Source of the DNA: Verrucomicrobiales bacterium
GTDB lineage: Bacteria > Verrucomicrobiota > Verrucomicrobiia > Verrucomicrobiales > DEV007
Direction of reading: 5' to 3'
NCBI GenBank assembly: GCA_003232855.1
Contig: QIKC01000015.1
Coordinates: 1 to 5,900, forward strand
Length of the DNA: 5,900 nucleotides
The position numbers and the translations under genes were made by a program. Shown here piece after piece: positions 5,725 through 5,900 of this stretch (position 1 is its first letter; each line of letters opens with the position of its first letter). Below the pieces are notes generated by a model. That model made no database searches. It worked only from the letters and a program-made list of their open reading frames with translations, and was not told where the DNA came from.

Positions 5725-5900
5725 GTCCGCTTCTCTTTCCCCGGATTTTTGCCCGCGAATGGACGCGAATGGACGCGAATTTGGATGAGGGAGGGATGGT
5801 TCGGATGGATGATGGGGAGCTTTTGCTTGGAATGGGAACTGCTACCAAAAGCAATTCATTAAGAAAACGTGGCTGTTGTGAATGCTCCCTGAAGCTGCGT
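5725..5900. other. Right-edge intergenic stretch, no gene recognised
   Basis: Apart from the decamer repeat, nothing recognisable is present on either strand. GGATG-like words are frequent at 5782-5816, and the last 80 bases are more AT-rich than the genes. A frame from GTG 5721, overlapping the previous stop as GTGA, is open to the window edge (60 codons), but its predicted product resembles nothing I know and the repeat runs through it. Confidence 0.5.
5754..5780 (+). repeat. Decamer tandem repeat CGCGAATGGA
   Basis: CGCGAAT occurs at 5754-5760, 5764-5770 and 5774-5780, joined by GGA, giving an exact 10-base period over 27 bases. It lies 30 bases after the beta-helix gene's stop. Its sequence is unrelated to the heptamer repeat family. 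Again it sits just downstream of a coding region. Confidence 0.85.

Noticed and set aside
5721..5900. Possible next gene starting at GTG overlapping the TGA stop (GTGA)
   Set aside because: Open to the edge but only 60 codons are visible, the decamer repeat is inside it, and the product shows no familiar motif.

Overview
The window is a dense, GC-rich bacterial chromosome segment with every recognisable gene on the + strand. It is ordinary core housekeeping content with short gaps (about 27 to 130 bases), probably one or two transcription units. No tRNA, rRNA, CRISPR array, transposase or defence gene is visible. Gene families and order suggest a Gram-negative-type bacterium: a family 9 (heptosyltransferase-like) glycosyltransferase, zinc-less adenylate kinase, and the fmt-pyrH-frr order. 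I lean towards Verrucomicrobiota (Opitutae-like), but this is an impression from protein style and layout, not a demonstrated assignment.

Layout: 2-154 is the C-terminal end (TRAM domain) of the tRNA methylthiotransferase MiaB. 131-278 is a repeat-bounded spacer with 18-bp perfect inverted arms built from the heptamer GTTTCAA. 285-871 is a polytopic membrane protein of unknown function, split by a single-base frameshift near 450. 929-1855 is a family 9 glycosyltransferase. 1883-2524 is an adenylate-kinase-family nucleotide kinase. 2524-2553 is another copy of the heptamer repeat. 2564-3499 is fmt, 3578-4321 is pyrH and 4403-4969 is frr. 5002-5724 is a stand-alone left-handed beta-helix protein resembling the acetyltransferase half of GlmU. 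The last 176 bases hold a 10-bp-periodic repeat and nothing else recognised.

Functionally, the cluster joins translation (MiaB modifies tRNA at position 37, Fmt formylates initiator tRNA, ribosome recycling factor clears ribosomes after termination), nucleotide supply (adenylate kinase family, UMP kinase) and envelope sugar chemistry (family 9 glycosyltransferase, GlmU-like hexapeptide protein).

The most interesting points are the interspersed heptamer repeat, which abuts or enters the 3' ends of two genes and appears to supply miaB's stop codon and possibly fmt's ribosome binding site; an adenylate kinase with Cys where the family has its nucleotide-discriminating Thr; and the frameshifted membrane gene. 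I see no convincing undescribed multi-gene system.
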